Shown piece after piece: positions 9,411 through 17,689 of a stretch of 43,172 bases of DNA. The translations under genes and the position numbers were made by a program. The number at the start of each line of letters is the position of its first letter. The first letter of the stretch is position 1. The DNA is from Pyxidicoccus fallax (GTDB lineage: Bacteria > Myxococcota > Myxococcia > Myxococcales > Myxococcaceae): positions 1 through 43,172 of the forward strand of contig NZ_JABBJJ010000070.1 of the NCBI RefSeq assembly GCF_012933655.1, read 5' to 3'. Below the pieces are notes generated by a model. That model made no database searches, was not told the DNA's origin, and saw only the letters and a program-made list of their open reading frames with translations.

Positions 9411-10564
9411 GCGCCCGAGTGCAGTGGCTGGTCCTCGTCACCCTGGGGACGTTGTTGGGGTTGGGGACGGGAGCCTGTACCCGCGATGAAGCCCCCGCCG
9501 CGCCGCCTCCTCCGCCGGAGAGCCAGGACGCGCCGCTCGGCCGGCTCTCCCTCCCGGAGGACCTCGTCCTCGTGGACCAGCGTGGCGAGCCGGTCCACGT
9601 GCAGCGCGACCTGATGCAGGGTGGGGTGGTGGTGATGAACTTCATCTTCACCCGGTGCACCACCATCTGCCCGCCGATGGGCATGGGGTTCTCGCGGCTG
9701 CAGGAACAGCTGGGAGCACGCGCGGGCAGGGACGTGAAGCTGGTGTCCGTGAGCCTCGACCCGGAGCACGACACGCCGGAGCGCCTGGCCGAGTGGGGCA
9801 AGCGCTACGGTGCCGGGCCGGGCTGGACGCTGCTCTCCGGCTCCAAGCAGGACGTGGACCGGCTCCTCAAGGCGATGACCGTGTACACGCCCGCGAAGGA
9901 GCAGCACGCGCCCATCGTGCTGGTGGGAAACACCGCCACCGGCGAGTGGGTGCGTGCCCATGGCCTGGGCTCGCCCAAGCGGCTGCTGGAGGCCGTCGAG
10001 CGCGCGCTGGCCAGCGCCCCGCCGAAGTCCCCGGTCTTCACCGATGTGACGTCTCCGGCCCGGCGCTACTTCAGCGACACCGAGCTGGTGGACCAGGATG
10101 GCCGGAAGGTGCGGTTCTACAGCGACCTCATCCAGGGGAAGACGGTCATCATCAACGTCTTCTTCTCGCGCTGCACCGGCTCGTGCCCGGTGATGGCGGG
10201 CACCTTCACCAGGCTCCAGGCGCACCTGGGCGACCGGCTGGGGAAGGACGTGCGGATGCTCTCCATCTCGGTGGACCCGGAGCGGGACACCCCGGAGCGG
10301 CTCAAGGAGTACGCCCAGCGCTTCAAGGCGCGACCGGGTTGGTCCTTCCTCACCGGGGACAAGGAGCACGTGCAGGCGGTGCTCCAGAAGCTCGGTCAGG
10401 CGGTGGAGGACCCGAATCAGCACAAGGCGCTCTTCCTCATCGGCAATGACCGGACCGGGCTGTGGAAGAAGGCCTTCGGTCTGGCCAAGGCGGACGAGGT
10501 CATCCCGGTGGTGGACAGCGTGATGAACGACCAGGGCGTGTCCCTGGCGGAAAACACGCCATGA
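9407..10564 (+). CDS. Tandem SCO1/SenC copper-chaperone protein (two SCO domains fused)
   Basis: The 385-residue product is a likely lipoprotein (hydrophobic N-terminus ending GTGAC, Cys24) with two consecutive SCO1/SenC thioredoxin-fold domains. Domain 1 has Cys84 and Cys88 (CTTIC) and His167; domain 2 has Cys256 and Cys260 (CTGSC) and His339. Both therefore keep the CxxxC plus distal His copper site. SCO proteins deliver copper to, or reduce thiols of, copper enzymes, classically cytochrome oxidase CuA. Here the obvious client is the multicopper oxidase two genes upstream. The start is GTG 9407, overlapping the previous stop; the stop overlaps the next ATG. SCO proteins are usually single-domain, about 200 residues, so the duplication is unusual. 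Confidence 0.9.
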   Translation: MSARVQWLVLVTLGTLLGLGTGACTRDEAPAAPPPPPESQDAPLGRLSLPEDLVLVDQRGEPVHVQRDLMQGGVVVMNFIFTRCTTICPPMGMGFSRLQEQLGARAGRDVKLVSVSLDPEHDTPERLAEWGKRYGAGPGWTLLSGSKQDVDRLLKAMTVYTPAKEQHAPIVLVGNTATGEWVRAHGLGSPKRLLEAVERALASAPPKSPVFTDVTSPARRYFSDTELVDQDGRKVRFYSDLIQGKTVIINVFFSRCTGSCPVMAGTFTRLQAHLGDRLGKDVRMLSISVDPERDTPERLKEYAQRFKARPGWSFLTGDKEHVQAVLQKLGQAVEDPNQHKALFLIGNDRTGLWKKAFGLAKADEVIPVVDSVMNDQGVSLAENTP

Positions 10565-12090
10565 GGCTCGTGCACGTGGCGCTCGCGCTATGGCTCGTGG
10601 CCGGTTGCCGCGAGGAGCAGGCGCCCGTGCACGTGAGCAAGCCGTCGGCGGAGCGTGGCCGGGAGCTGTACCTGCGCGGAGTGAGCGCCTCGGGCGCGGA
10701 GCTCCAGGCGGAGCTGGGCGCGGGCAACGTGGTGCCGGCGGCCGCGGTGCCCTGTGCCTCCTGCCATGGGAAGGATGGGCGCGGCCGGGCCGAGGGCGGA
10801 GTGCAGCCCTCGAACATCCGCTGGGAGGCGCTCACGCGGCCCTACGTGGTGCAGGAGGGGAGTGGCCGGCGGCACCCGCCCTACACGGAGCGCACGCTGG
10901 GCAGGGCCATCACAATGGGCGTGGACCCCGCCAACCAGCGGCTGCTGGACGTCATGCCGCGCTTCCGGCTGAGCCGGGCGGACCTGGACGACCTGCTGGC
11001 CTACCTCAAGGTGCTCGGCCAGGAGCAGGACCCGGGCATGTCCGAGGACGAGGTGCGGCTCGGCGCGGTGTTCGCCGGCGAGGGGCCGGAGGCGGACGCG
11101 GGCAGGGCGGTCCACGCGGCGCTGTCGGCGTACCTCGACGAGCTCAATGCACGAGGCGGCATCTATGGCCGGCGGCTGGTGCTCCGCTCGGTGAAGCTCC
11201 CGGCCCCGGGGCCCGAGCGTGAGAAGACGTTGGAGGCGTTTCTCGATGGTGAGCGCCCGCTGGTGCTGGTGGGCGCCATGCCCGGAGAGGAGGCGCTGCT
11301 GTCGGCGCTGGCGGAGCAGCGGCGGATCCCGCTGCTCGGCGCGATGGGGACGGCGGCGGGCGCTGCCCCGGGAGGGCAGACCTTCTACCTGTATGCCGGC
11401 CTCGCGGAGCAGGGCGAGGCGCTGGTGTCGGTCGCGGCGAAGCGGCGCCCGGGAGGGCGGGTGGCCATCCTCCGGCCGGACGCACCGTCCGCGCGCGAGG
11501 CGGCCGGGCGGATTGCCGCGCGGTGCCGGAAGCTCGGGCTGGGCGAGGTGGTGGAGCTCGAAGCCCTTGGACAGTCGTCAGCGCTCGGGCGCGCGGACGT
11601 GCTCTTCGTGCTCGGGCCGCGGGTCGTGGAGCCCGGCTTCTGGAAGGATTTGGGGCGCCTGGCCCACGCACCGTTGGTGCTGTGGCCGGGAGGGCCCACC
11701 GAGGCCTCCCTGCGCGCGCCCGCGAGCCTCGCGGGGCGGCTGTTCACCTCGCACTGGCATCTGCCCACGGACGTGCGCCCGGAAGCGCTCCAGGCGTATC
11801 ACCAGCTCGCCGCATCGCGCTCCCTCCCACGGGAGCACCTCGCCGCGCAGCTCGTGGCGGTGTCCACGGGGAAGCTGCTGGTGGAGGGACTCATCCGCGC
11901 CGGCCGCGACGCCAACCGCGAGCGCATGGTCGAGGCGCTCGAAGGGGTGCGCGACTTCGAGACGGGACTGGGGCCTCCACTCACCTATGGACGGAGCCGA
12001 CGGGTCGGCGCGCTCGGCGCGTATGTGCTGGAGGTCGACCCGGTGCGGCACCAGCTGGCCTCCTCGGAAGGCTGGGCCGGGCTGGAGTGA
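10561..12090 (+). CDS. Lipoprotein fusion of a c-type cytochrome and a periplasmic ligand-binding domain
   Basis: The 509-residue product has a lipobox (WLVAGC, Cys16), a mono-haem cytochrome c domain with CASCH at 65-69 and a candidate axial Met132 (DVMPRF), and from about residue 160 a type I periplasmic-binding-protein domain of the branched-chain amino-acid receptor kind (VRLGAVFAGEGPEADAGR, LVLVGAMPGEEALLSAL, GAMGTAAGA). I read it as an electron-accepting domain tethered to a ligand sensor or binder on the cell envelope. It is last in the oxidase operon (ATGA overlap at 10561-10564) and so may carry electrons from the oxidase system. Its last 106 bases overlap the convergent hydroxylase gene. 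Confidence 0.8.
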   Translation: MRLVHVALALWLVAGCREEQAPVHVSKPSAERGRELYLRGVSASGAELQAELGAGNVVPAAAVPCASCHGKDGRGRAEGGVQPSNIRWEALTRPYVVQEGSGRRHPPYTERTLGRAITMGVDPANQRLLDVMPRFRLSRADLDDLLAYLKVLGQEQDPGMSEDEVRLGAVFAGEGPEADAGRAVHAALSAYLDELNARGGIYGRRLVLRSVKLPAPGPEREKTLEAFLDGERPLVLVGAMPGEEALLSALAEQRRIPLLGAMGTAAGAAPGGQTFYLYAGLAEQGEALVSVAAKRRPGGRVAILRPDAPSAREAAGRIAARCRKLGLGEVVELEALGQSSALGRADVLFVLGPRVVEPGFWKDLGRLAHAPLVLWPGGPTEASLRAPASLAGRLFTSHWHLPTDVRPEALQAYHQLAASRSLPREHLAAQLVAVSTGKLLVEGLIRAGRDANRERMVEALEGVRDFETGLGPPLTYGRSRRVGALGAYVLEVDPVRHQLASSEGWAGLE

Positions 12091-13301
12091 ACGGCTTGTC
12101 GTGCCACCAGCAGCCAGGTCAGCGAGACGAGCAGCCAGGCCGCGCTGAGCGCGCTCCACGCCTGGGGCGCCCCGGCCTGGACGAGCCACAGCGTCACCGC
12201 CATGCCCATGGCGAGCACCCGCGACAGCTCCAGCGGCACGCTCCAGCGCTTCGACTCCAGCATCCCGCTCCAGGCGGTCGCCATGGCCCAGAGCAGCAGG
12301 CTCAGTGCCACCTTCCGCCAGCCCGACAGCGGCGAGGCATGGTGACTCACGAGGAGCATGAACGGCATGGACGCGAACAACTGGAAGACGAGGTAGGCGC
12401 GGATGCCGGGCAGCTCCGTGGAGCGGAACTTCACCTCCACGCCGTCCTGCTTCCAAGAGCCGAGCGAGCGCGGCGGCAGGTCCGCGGGCCTCCAGCCGGT
12501 GGGCATCACCCAGATGCGCAGACGGTCCCACCCGCTCCTCGTCGCCACCGCGTCACTGGCGAGCCGGGCCCACGCCTGGAAGTTGATGGCCGTCGGGTCC
12601 CACGTGTTCGCCGGGGTGGTGAGGCCATAGGAGCAGGGCTCCTTCTCCTCGGCGTAGGTGCCGAACATCCGGTCCCAGATGATGAGGAAGCCCGCGTAGT
12701 TCTTGTCGATGTAGGCGTCGTTGCGCGCATGGTGCACGCGGTGGTGGGAGGGCGTGTTCAGCCAGGACTCCACCCACCGGGGCAGCTTGGGGATGACGCG
12801 GGTGTGGGGGATGAACTGCAACACCAGGTGGAAGGCCACCATCGCCAGCACCGCCTCCGGCGGGAAGCCCACCATCACCAGCGGCCAGTAGAAGAGGAAC
12901 GAGAAGAGGCGCTGCGTCACGCTCGCGCGCAGGGCCACCGCGTAATTGAGCTCCTCGGTGGAGTGGTGCGGCGAGTGCGCCGCCCAGCCGATGTTGGTGC
13001 GGTGGCCGAAGCGGTGGAACCAGTAGAAGAGGAAGTCGACGCCCAGGAAGAGGGCCACCAGCGACAGCGGCGACGAGACGTCGAGCCGCCACGGCGCGAG
13101 CTGGCCCAGTTGCGTGAAGAGCGGCAGCACCAGCAGCGCCACCGCCACGTTGACGCACTGGTTCATCACCGCCGTGCCCATGCTCGCGATGGAGTCCTGG
13201 AAGCTGTAGTAGCCGTTGCGCTTCACCACGCAGTACGCGAACTCCGCCAGGGCCAGGACGATGACGAAGGGCGTGGCCACCGCATAGACGTTGATGGTCA
13301 T
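11985..13301 (-). CDS. Sterol desaturase / fatty acid hydroxylase family membrane protein
   Basis: The 438-residue integral membrane protein has the eight-His di-iron pattern of the family: H96 and H100 (HRFGH), H109/H112/H113 (HSPHH), and SHHRVHH in the middle, between several membrane helices. Members use O2 to hydroxylate, desaturate or cleave lipids, including sterols and alkylglycerols. A C-terminal extension with four or five more hydrophobic segments follows the catalytic part (after about residue 290). The gene overlaps the cytochrome-fusion gene antisense by 106 bases. It is divergent from a Crp/Fnr gene across only 66 bases containing a palindrome, so it is probably that regulator's target. 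Which lipid it modifies cannot be told. Confidence 0.85.
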   Translation of the reverse strand: MTINVYAVATPFVIVLALAEFAYCVVKRNGYYSFQDSIASMGTAVMNQCVNVAVALLVLPLFTQLGQLAPWRLDVSSPLSLVALFLGVDFLFYWFHRFGHRTNIGWAAHSPHHSTEELNYAVALRASVTQRLFSFLFYWPLVMVGFPPEAVLAMVAFHLVLQFIPHTRVIPKLPRWVESWLNTPSHHRVHHARNDAYIDKNYAGFLIIWDRMFGTYAEEKEPCSYGLTTPANTWDPTAINFQAWARLASDAVATRSGWDRLRIWVMPTGWRPADLPPRSLGSWKQDGVEVKFRSTELPGIRAYLVFQLFASMPFMLLVSHHASPLSGWRKVALSLLLWAMATAWSGMLESKRWSVPLELSRVLAMGMAVTLWLVQAGAPQAWSALSAAWLLVSLTWLLVARQAVHSSPAQPSEEASWCRTGSTSSTYAPSAPTRRLRP

Positions 13302-13336
13302 GCTTCCGGTGTATGGCGTCCGGCGCGGCCGCCGCC

Positions 13337-13350
13337 TTAACCTGGGTCAA
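13337..13350. promoter_or_regulatory. FNR/CRP-like palindrome between hydroxylase and regulator genes
   Basis: TTAACCTGGGTCAA is a near-perfect 14-bp inverted repeat with the same geometry as the FNR consensus TTGAT-N4-ATCAA (outer TT and AA, 4-bp spacer). It lies in the 66-base divergent gap, 17 bases before the Crp/Fnr start and 35 bases before the hydroxylase start, so one bound dimer could control both. Binding is inferred. Confidence 0.5.
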
Positions 13351-13367
13351 CCCGAGGGACCTTCCGC

Positions 13368-13955
13368 GTGAGATTCCCGAAGCTCTTCGAGCGCCTCGCC
13401 GCCCTGGCCCCCCTTCCTCCCGAGGAGTGGGAGAAGGCCGAGGCGGTGGCGAGGGAGCAGGCGCTCGACAAGCGGGAGCTGTTCCTCCGGCCGGGAGACC
13501 CGGCGGACCGCTTCGCCGTGGTGCTACAGGGCGTCTTCCGGGCCGTGCGCGTGTCGGCGCGCGGACAGGAGTCCATCAAGGCGTTCCGTGCCGAGGGCGA
13601 GCTGATTGGCGCCTATGCGGAGATGCTCCAGCACCTGCCGTCGATGACCACCATCGAGGCGCTCGCGCCGAGCCGCGTGCTGGTGTTCCAGACCCGGGAC
13701 TTCCAGGCGCTGGAGAGCGGCCACGTGTGCTGGGAGCGGCTGGCGCGCAGGGTGGCGGAGCACCACTTCATCCTCAAGGAGCGCCGCGAGCAGGAGTTCC
13801 TCGACCTGTCCGCGGAGGAGCGCCTGGTGAAGTTCTGGGACGAGCACCCGCACCTGAAGGGACGGGTCCCCCAGCGCGACGTGGCGGCCTACCTCGGCAT
13901 CACCGAGGTGGCCCTGAGCCGCATCATGTCGCGCCGCCGCAAGCGGCCGGAGTGA
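13368..13955 (+). CDS. Crp/Fnr-family transcriptional regulator
   Basis: The 195-residue product has an N-terminal cyclic-nucleotide-binding-like beta-roll (about 25-110; LRPGDPADRFAVVLQG, then FRAEGELIGAYAEML), a long dimer helix, and a C-terminal helix-turn-helix (VPQRDVAAYLGITEVALSRI, about 165-185). The N-terminus lacks the four-Cys cluster of true FNR, so iron-sulfur oxygen sensing is unlikely; the ligand is unknown. The start is GTG 13368. It is divergent from the sterol-desaturase gene and has an FNR-like palindrome just upstream, which suggests autoregulation plus control of the hydroxylase. Confidence 0.9.
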   Translation: MRFPKLFERLAALAPLPPEEWEKAEAVAREQALDKRELFLRPGDPADRFAVVLQGVFRAVRVSARGQESIKAFRAEGELIGAYAEMLQHLPSMTTIEALAPSRVLVFQTRDFQALESGHVCWERLARRVAEHHFILKERREQEFLDLSAEERLVKFWDEHPHLKGRVPQRDVAAYLGITEVALSRIMSRRRKRPE

Positions 13956-13968
13956 GCGGGCACGCGGC

Positions 13969-15471
13969 TCATCGCTTGCCGCGAAGCGCGTCCCCGCGCT
14001 CATGCCCCTTCGGCTCCGCCCCCGTGAAGGGAGGAGCGTCAACCTCCGTGAGCAGCCCCTGGCGGTAGAGCCAGCCCAGGATGGCGACACCGCGGCGGAA
14101 CGGGACCTGGCGCGCCCAGGTGCCCGCGAGCTGGGGCATCGTCAGCCCGTCGCGGAGTCCCTCCACGAGCGGCGCCAGCTCCACGCCGTCGAGCCACGCC
14201 ACCGGCCTCGCGAGCCGGGGATGGCTCAGCGCCCGGCGCAGCTCGATGACGTCTCCGACGATGCACGGCGTGTCCACCAGCGCCGCCTCGCGGTCCAGCC
14301 GCCAGCGGCGGTGGAGCAGGGCGTCGCCCTCCAGGAGAGGACGTGCCTCCGGGGGTGCAAGCGCTGACGACGCCTGCGCGCGGCGCTTCCAGAAGGGCCG
14401 CTCCCGGTACGTACGTTGCTCCGCGTAGTACCCCGAAGCCCAGGCCGCGTGCCGTGCCACGGAGTCGCGCTGGTCCTCCGTGTAGAAGCGCAGCGCGGCG
14501 TCCGTGTTGTCCGGCCGGACGAGCAGCGTGTGGACGGCCACCGCGCCGCTCAGCGCCGTCTGCAGCGCCTTCTGCACGCCCGACGAGGACAGCGGGTCGA
14601 TGGAGAAGCTCGCCTCGCCCACCTTGATGCAGTCACGCTCGATGGGCACCACGTCGCGGTAGCAGGTCGCGTCGCTGGCCAGCACGCCTCCCACCAGCCG
14701 TGGCGCCGTCCAGGCCCCCAGCAGCTCCGTGTCGGCCAGCAGCTCCCGGTAGAAGGACTCCAGCGTGCGCCGCGTGACGCCCCGCTCGCGCAGCAGTCCC
14801 GGGTCCACGAAGGCCATGGCGTTGAAGGTCCCGTCCGGCAGGTGGGCTCCCCAGTACCAGGCGTCCGGCCCCGCCTCCACGCGTGTCTCCGGACCGTGGG
14901 GCCGCTCACCCCGCCAGGAGCCATGCAGCGCCAGTGTCCGCGCGGAGGCGGGCTCCTTCCTGCCGCCCAGGCACGCGCCGCGCCCGCTCGCGTCGGCGAG
15001 GAAGCGCGCCGTCAGTTGGAGCCTCCGGCCCTCCGGCAGGACGATGGGCACCGTCCATCCTCCCGCCTGGCGCTCGGGCCGCTGTGCCGCGGCCGGCTGG
15101 AGCACCCGCACGCCCGAGGCGCGCGCCGCGCCCAGCAGCAGCGCATCGAAGCGCCCCCGGTCCACCAGCAGTCCGGGCTCCGCCTCCCGCGCGCGCACGC
15201 TCCGCCCGGTGCGGTCCTCCCAGCGCACCCGCGCCTCGCGTGCGGGAAGGAAGCCGGCTCGCCGCACCTCCTCCGCGACGCCGAGCATGTCGAGCAGCGG
15301 CCACACCCCCGGCGCCAGGGACTCGCCCACGTGAGGCCGGGGAAAGGCCTGCCGCTCCACGAGGCAGACCGCATGGCCCAGCCTCGCCAGTCGTAGCGCC
15401 AGCGCCGCCCCGGCCGGACCCCCGCCGACGACGCACACCTCCGTGTCGAGCCGTGCCTCCAACGCGCTCAC
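13969..15471 (-). CDS. FAD-dependent monooxygenase, LodB/QhpG-like quinoprotein maturation factor
   Basis: The 500-residue flavoprotein starts with a Rossmann FAD motif VVGGGPAGAALALRLA (GxGxxG at 16-21) and FPRPHVGESL, typical of the tryptophan-halogenase/LodB group. A second flavin-site segment lies at VGEASFSIDPLSSSGVQKAL. The C-terminal ~100 residues form a small helical domain (LTMPQLAGTWARQV, then ILGWLYRQGLL). In known systems LodB and QhpG hydroxylate the protein Trp that becomes cysteine tryptophylquinone. The halogenase WxWxIP signature is absent, so halogenation is unlikely. GTG 15471 overlaps the stop of the radical SAM gene. As last gene in the operon with a split LodA homologue, a role in cofactor maturation is the best guess. 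Confidence 0.75.
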   Translation of the reverse strand: MSALEARLDTEVCVVGGGPAGAALALRLARLGHAVCLVERQAFPRPHVGESLAPGVWPLLDMLGVAEEVRRAGFLPAREARVRWEDRTGRSVRAREAEPGLLVDRGRFDALLLGAARASGVRVLQPAAAQRPERQAGGWTVPIVLPEGRRLQLTARFLADASGRGACLGGRKEPASARTLALHGSWRGERPHGPETRVEAGPDAWYWGAHLPDGTFNAMAFVDPGLLRERGVTRRTLESFYRELLADTELLGAWTAPRLVGGVLASDATCYRDVVPIERDCIKVGEASFSIDPLSSSGVQKALQTALSGAVAVHTLLVRPDNTDAALRFYTEDQRDSVARHAAWASGYYAEQRTYRERPFWKRRAQASSALAPPEARPLLEGDALLHRRWRLDREAALVDTPCIVGDVIELRRALSHPRLARPVAWLDGVELAPLVEGLRDGLTMPQLAGTWARQVPFRRGVAILGWLYRQGLLTEVDAPPFTGAEPKGHERGDALRGKR

Positions 15472-16826
15472 CCGTTCGCGGCGGGAAGGCCGAAGTAGTC
15501 GGGCCGGGCGCGCGAGAGCCGGCTGTACGCCTCCAGGCAGTAGTGCAGCCAGCCCCGGATGTAGTCGCAGGCGGGGCGCCCCCGCTGGATGACCTCGTGG
15601 TGGCAGCCGCCGGAGCACAGGTAGCGCGCCCAGCACGAGCGGCACGGCTCCTGGCGGTGCACGTGGCGCTCCGTGAGCCAGCGCGCCTGGCGCTCGCGGT
15701 CCACGCCCGTCGTCAGGTCGCCCAGGGCGCCTTCTTCGTCCCCCACGAAGCGGTGGCACGCGGCCAGCTCGCCGCTGGCGGAGACGCCCAGGTAGCCCGC
15801 GCCAGCGCCGCACGGGTAGGGGCGATGCGTGCCCTTGTGCAGCTCGCGCATGGCGTTGACCATGTTGGAGAATGGGTAGCGCCGCCCGGCGACGAGCCGC
15901 CGCTCGAACTCGCGACCGCAGTCCACCATCTGCTCGAGCATCCGCTCCAGCGCGTCATGCCCCAGCTCGTCCCGTCCGGTGGGCGAGGCGAGCATGGGAG
16001 AGAAGCCGACGGAGTGGAAGCCCAGGTCCACGAACGTGTCCAGCGTCTGGCGCAGCTCCAGGTTGCGCGGCGTGACGGTGACGCGCGCGGAGACCTGCAT
16101 CTCGCGCTGGCGCTCCAGCAGCGGCTTCACGTTCACCATCACCTTGTCGAAGCTGCCCTGGCCGCCCTTGAAGGCGCGCAGCCGGTCATGCACCTCTCGC
16201 GGCCCGTCCAGGCTCACCGTCACCGCGAAGCCGTGCGCCTCCAGGAAGTCGGCGTCCTCGGGCGTCAGCAACGTGCCGTTGGTGGTGAGCGACAGCGTCA
16301 GCGAGACGCCCTTCGCCCGTGCGCCCTCCGCGGCCCGCTCCGTCGCGGCCCGGATGACGGAGCGGTTGAAGAGGGGCTCGCCGCCGAGGAACGAGAGGTT
16401 CACCCGCTCGCCCCGGCCCGCGTCGCGCAGGAGCAGGTCCACCGCCTCCAGCGCCGTCTCCAGCGGCATGTTGCGCGCCGGGCCGCCGAAATCTCCCTGC
16501 TGCGCGTAGCAGTACGTGCAGCCCAGGTTGCACTTCTGCGCCACCGCCAGCGACAGCGCCCGCACGGGCGGAGCCTCCACGGGCCGGTCGTCGACGAATG
16601 GCGCCTCGGAGACGCCCAGCGACGCCAGCAGGCGCCGCACCGTCTCCGCGTCCTTCGCGAGCCGCGCGCGGTCCAGCGCTCCGGACACCTCGGCGTCCAC
16701 GTCGAAGAGGCGGCTGCCGTTCACCACCAGCAGGTGCTGTCCGCCCTCCGTCGAGTACAGGTGCAGGTCCGGCACGTGGGGCATGGACAGCTCGAAGAGC
16801 CGCCGCGCCGTGTCTGGAGCCGTCAC
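15468..16826 (-). CDS. Radical SAM/SPASM peptide-maturation enzyme, QhpD-like
   Basis: The 452-residue product has the radical SAM cluster motif C99-xxx-C103-xx-C106 (QKCNLGCTYCYA), the GGEPLF and SLDGP segments of the TIM barrel, and a Cys-rich SPASM domain (YPCGAGAGY, AACHRFVG, CRSCWARYLCSGGC, ACDYIRG). The first ~90 residues resemble a peptide-binding wing. SPASM enzymes modify protein or peptide substrates. This architecture matches QhpD, which forms thioether cross-links in the quinoprotein amine dehydrogenase subunit, and the anaerobic sulfatase maturases. GTG 16826 overlaps the stop of the quinoprotein C-terminal gene. The presumed substrate is one of the two upstream quinoprotein chains. 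Classical LodA systems are not known to need such an enzyme. Confidence 0.85.
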   Translation of the reverse strand: MTAPDTARRLFELSMPHVPDLHLYSTEGGQHLLVVNGSRLFDVDAEVSGALDRARLAKDAETVRRLLASLGVSEAPFVDDRPVEAPPVRALSLAVAQKCNLGCTYCYAQQGDFGGPARNMPLETALEAVDLLLRDAGRGERVNLSFLGGEPLFNRSVIRAATERAAEGARAKGVSLTLSLTTNGTLLTPEDADFLEAHGFAVTVSLDGPREVHDRLRAFKGGQGSFDKVMVNVKPLLERQREMQVSARVTVTPRNLELRQTLDTFVDLGFHSVGFSPMLASPTGRDELGHDALERMLEQMVDCGREFERRLVAGRRYPFSNMVNAMRELHKGTHRPYPCGAGAGYLGVSASGELAACHRFVGDEEGALGDLTTGVDRERQARWLTERHVHRQEPCRSCWARYLCSGGCHHEVIQRGRPACDYIRGWLHYCLEAYSRLSRARPDYFGLPAANG

Positions 16827-17689
16827 TTCGAGGGCTCCACGTCCTCTTCCGGAAGCGGGACGACGTCGCGGTCCCGCCCTTCAATCTGGAAGTGCAGCAG
16901 CTGCTCCCACTGTTGGAACAGGTCGTCGTAGGACACCAGCCGTGAGTCCTCGCGGTTGTCGAGGATGTACTGCTGGTGCGCTTCGGGGCCGCGCTCTTTC
17001 TGCATCCAGTTGATGCCCACGCTGACACCCTGCGGGCCCTGCTCCACGCTGACGTAGTCTGGCCGGCTGGCGGCCCAGTAGTAGCAGGCGCACTCGCGGT
17101 AGTCGTTCTGCCACGGCGAGCACAGCCCCTGCGTCAGCTCGCCCGGCTGGGCCAGCTCCTCGGCGATGACGGCGAGCTGCCCCAGCTCACCCCGGGCGAA
17201 GAAGTGCCGGACCTCCAGGTCCACGGCGATGAGCTTCTTCTTGTCCTTGGGAATGGCGGCCGGCAGCGCGGACTCCCCCAGGGTGAACTCACAGCGCACC
17301 TTCTTGCCCGCCTTGCCGTGCAGCACGTCCGCCAGGGCGTTGGACCACTCCATGAAGGCGACGCCCTCCGGGTTGGCCGAGTTGGTGAGCTGGATGGGGT
17401 CCGCGCCCGGACGCTGGGGGCCCATGACGGGAACGACGAGCGGCTGGCCGTCCACGCGCAGGAGTCGGTGGTGGAGCAGGTGCTCCAGGCCCTTGTCCGT
17501 CTTCATCACGTAGTTGTCCGCCTCGTGCAGCTCGATGCCGACGAAGATGCGGCGCCACACGTTGCGGAAGTCGAACTCCAGCCCGGGGAAGCAGTTGGAG
17601 ATGGCGGAAGCGGGCAGGGTGCCCGGCGGGTTGCCGGCGGCGCGGTAGTGGAGCTGCGCGGACAGGTTCTTCGGGTCGAGCTTCTTCAT
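16823..17689 (-). CDS. LodA/GoxA-type quinoprotein, C-terminal (cofactor) half as a separate chain
   Basis: The 288-residue product matches the C-terminal half of LodA-family amino-acid oxidases: SNCFPGLEFDFRNVWRRIF at 31-49 and PWQNDY plus YYWAASRPDY at 192-212. In the family the Trp of the PWQ motif (here Trp193) and an upstream Cys form cysteine tryptophylquinone (CTQ). Cys133 lies 60 residues before it, close to the spacing in LodA, and is my candidate partner. LodA is normally one chain of about 700 residues. Here this half begins at its own ATG, overlapping the stop of the N-terminal half (ATGA, 17686-17689), and the two sum to 755 residues. Substrate unknown; known members oxidise lysine or glycine, releasing H2O2 and ammonia. 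Confidence 0.8.
   Translation of the reverse strand: MKKLDPKNLSAQLHYRAAGNPPGTLPASAISNCFPGLEFDFRNVWRRIFVGIELHEADNYVMKTDKGLEHLLHHRLLRVDGQPLVVPVMGPQRPGADPIQLTNSANPEGVAFMEWSNALADVLHGKAGKKVRCEFTLGESALPAAIPKDKKKLIAVDLEVRHFFARGELGQLAVIAEELAQPGELTQGLCSPWQNDYRECACYYWAASRPDYVSVEQGPQGVSVGINWMQKERGPEAHQQYILDNREDSRLVSYDDLFQQWEQLLHFQIEGRDRDVVPLPEEDVEPSK

Noticed and set aside
13969..15471. Tryptophan halogenase
   Set aside because: The halogenase WxWxIP motif is not seen and the operon context is quinoprotein maturation.
14883..16931. Long forward frame across the radical SAM and flavoprotein genes
   Set aside because: Arg/Ala/Pro-rich product without family features; the reverse strand encodes complete known domains.
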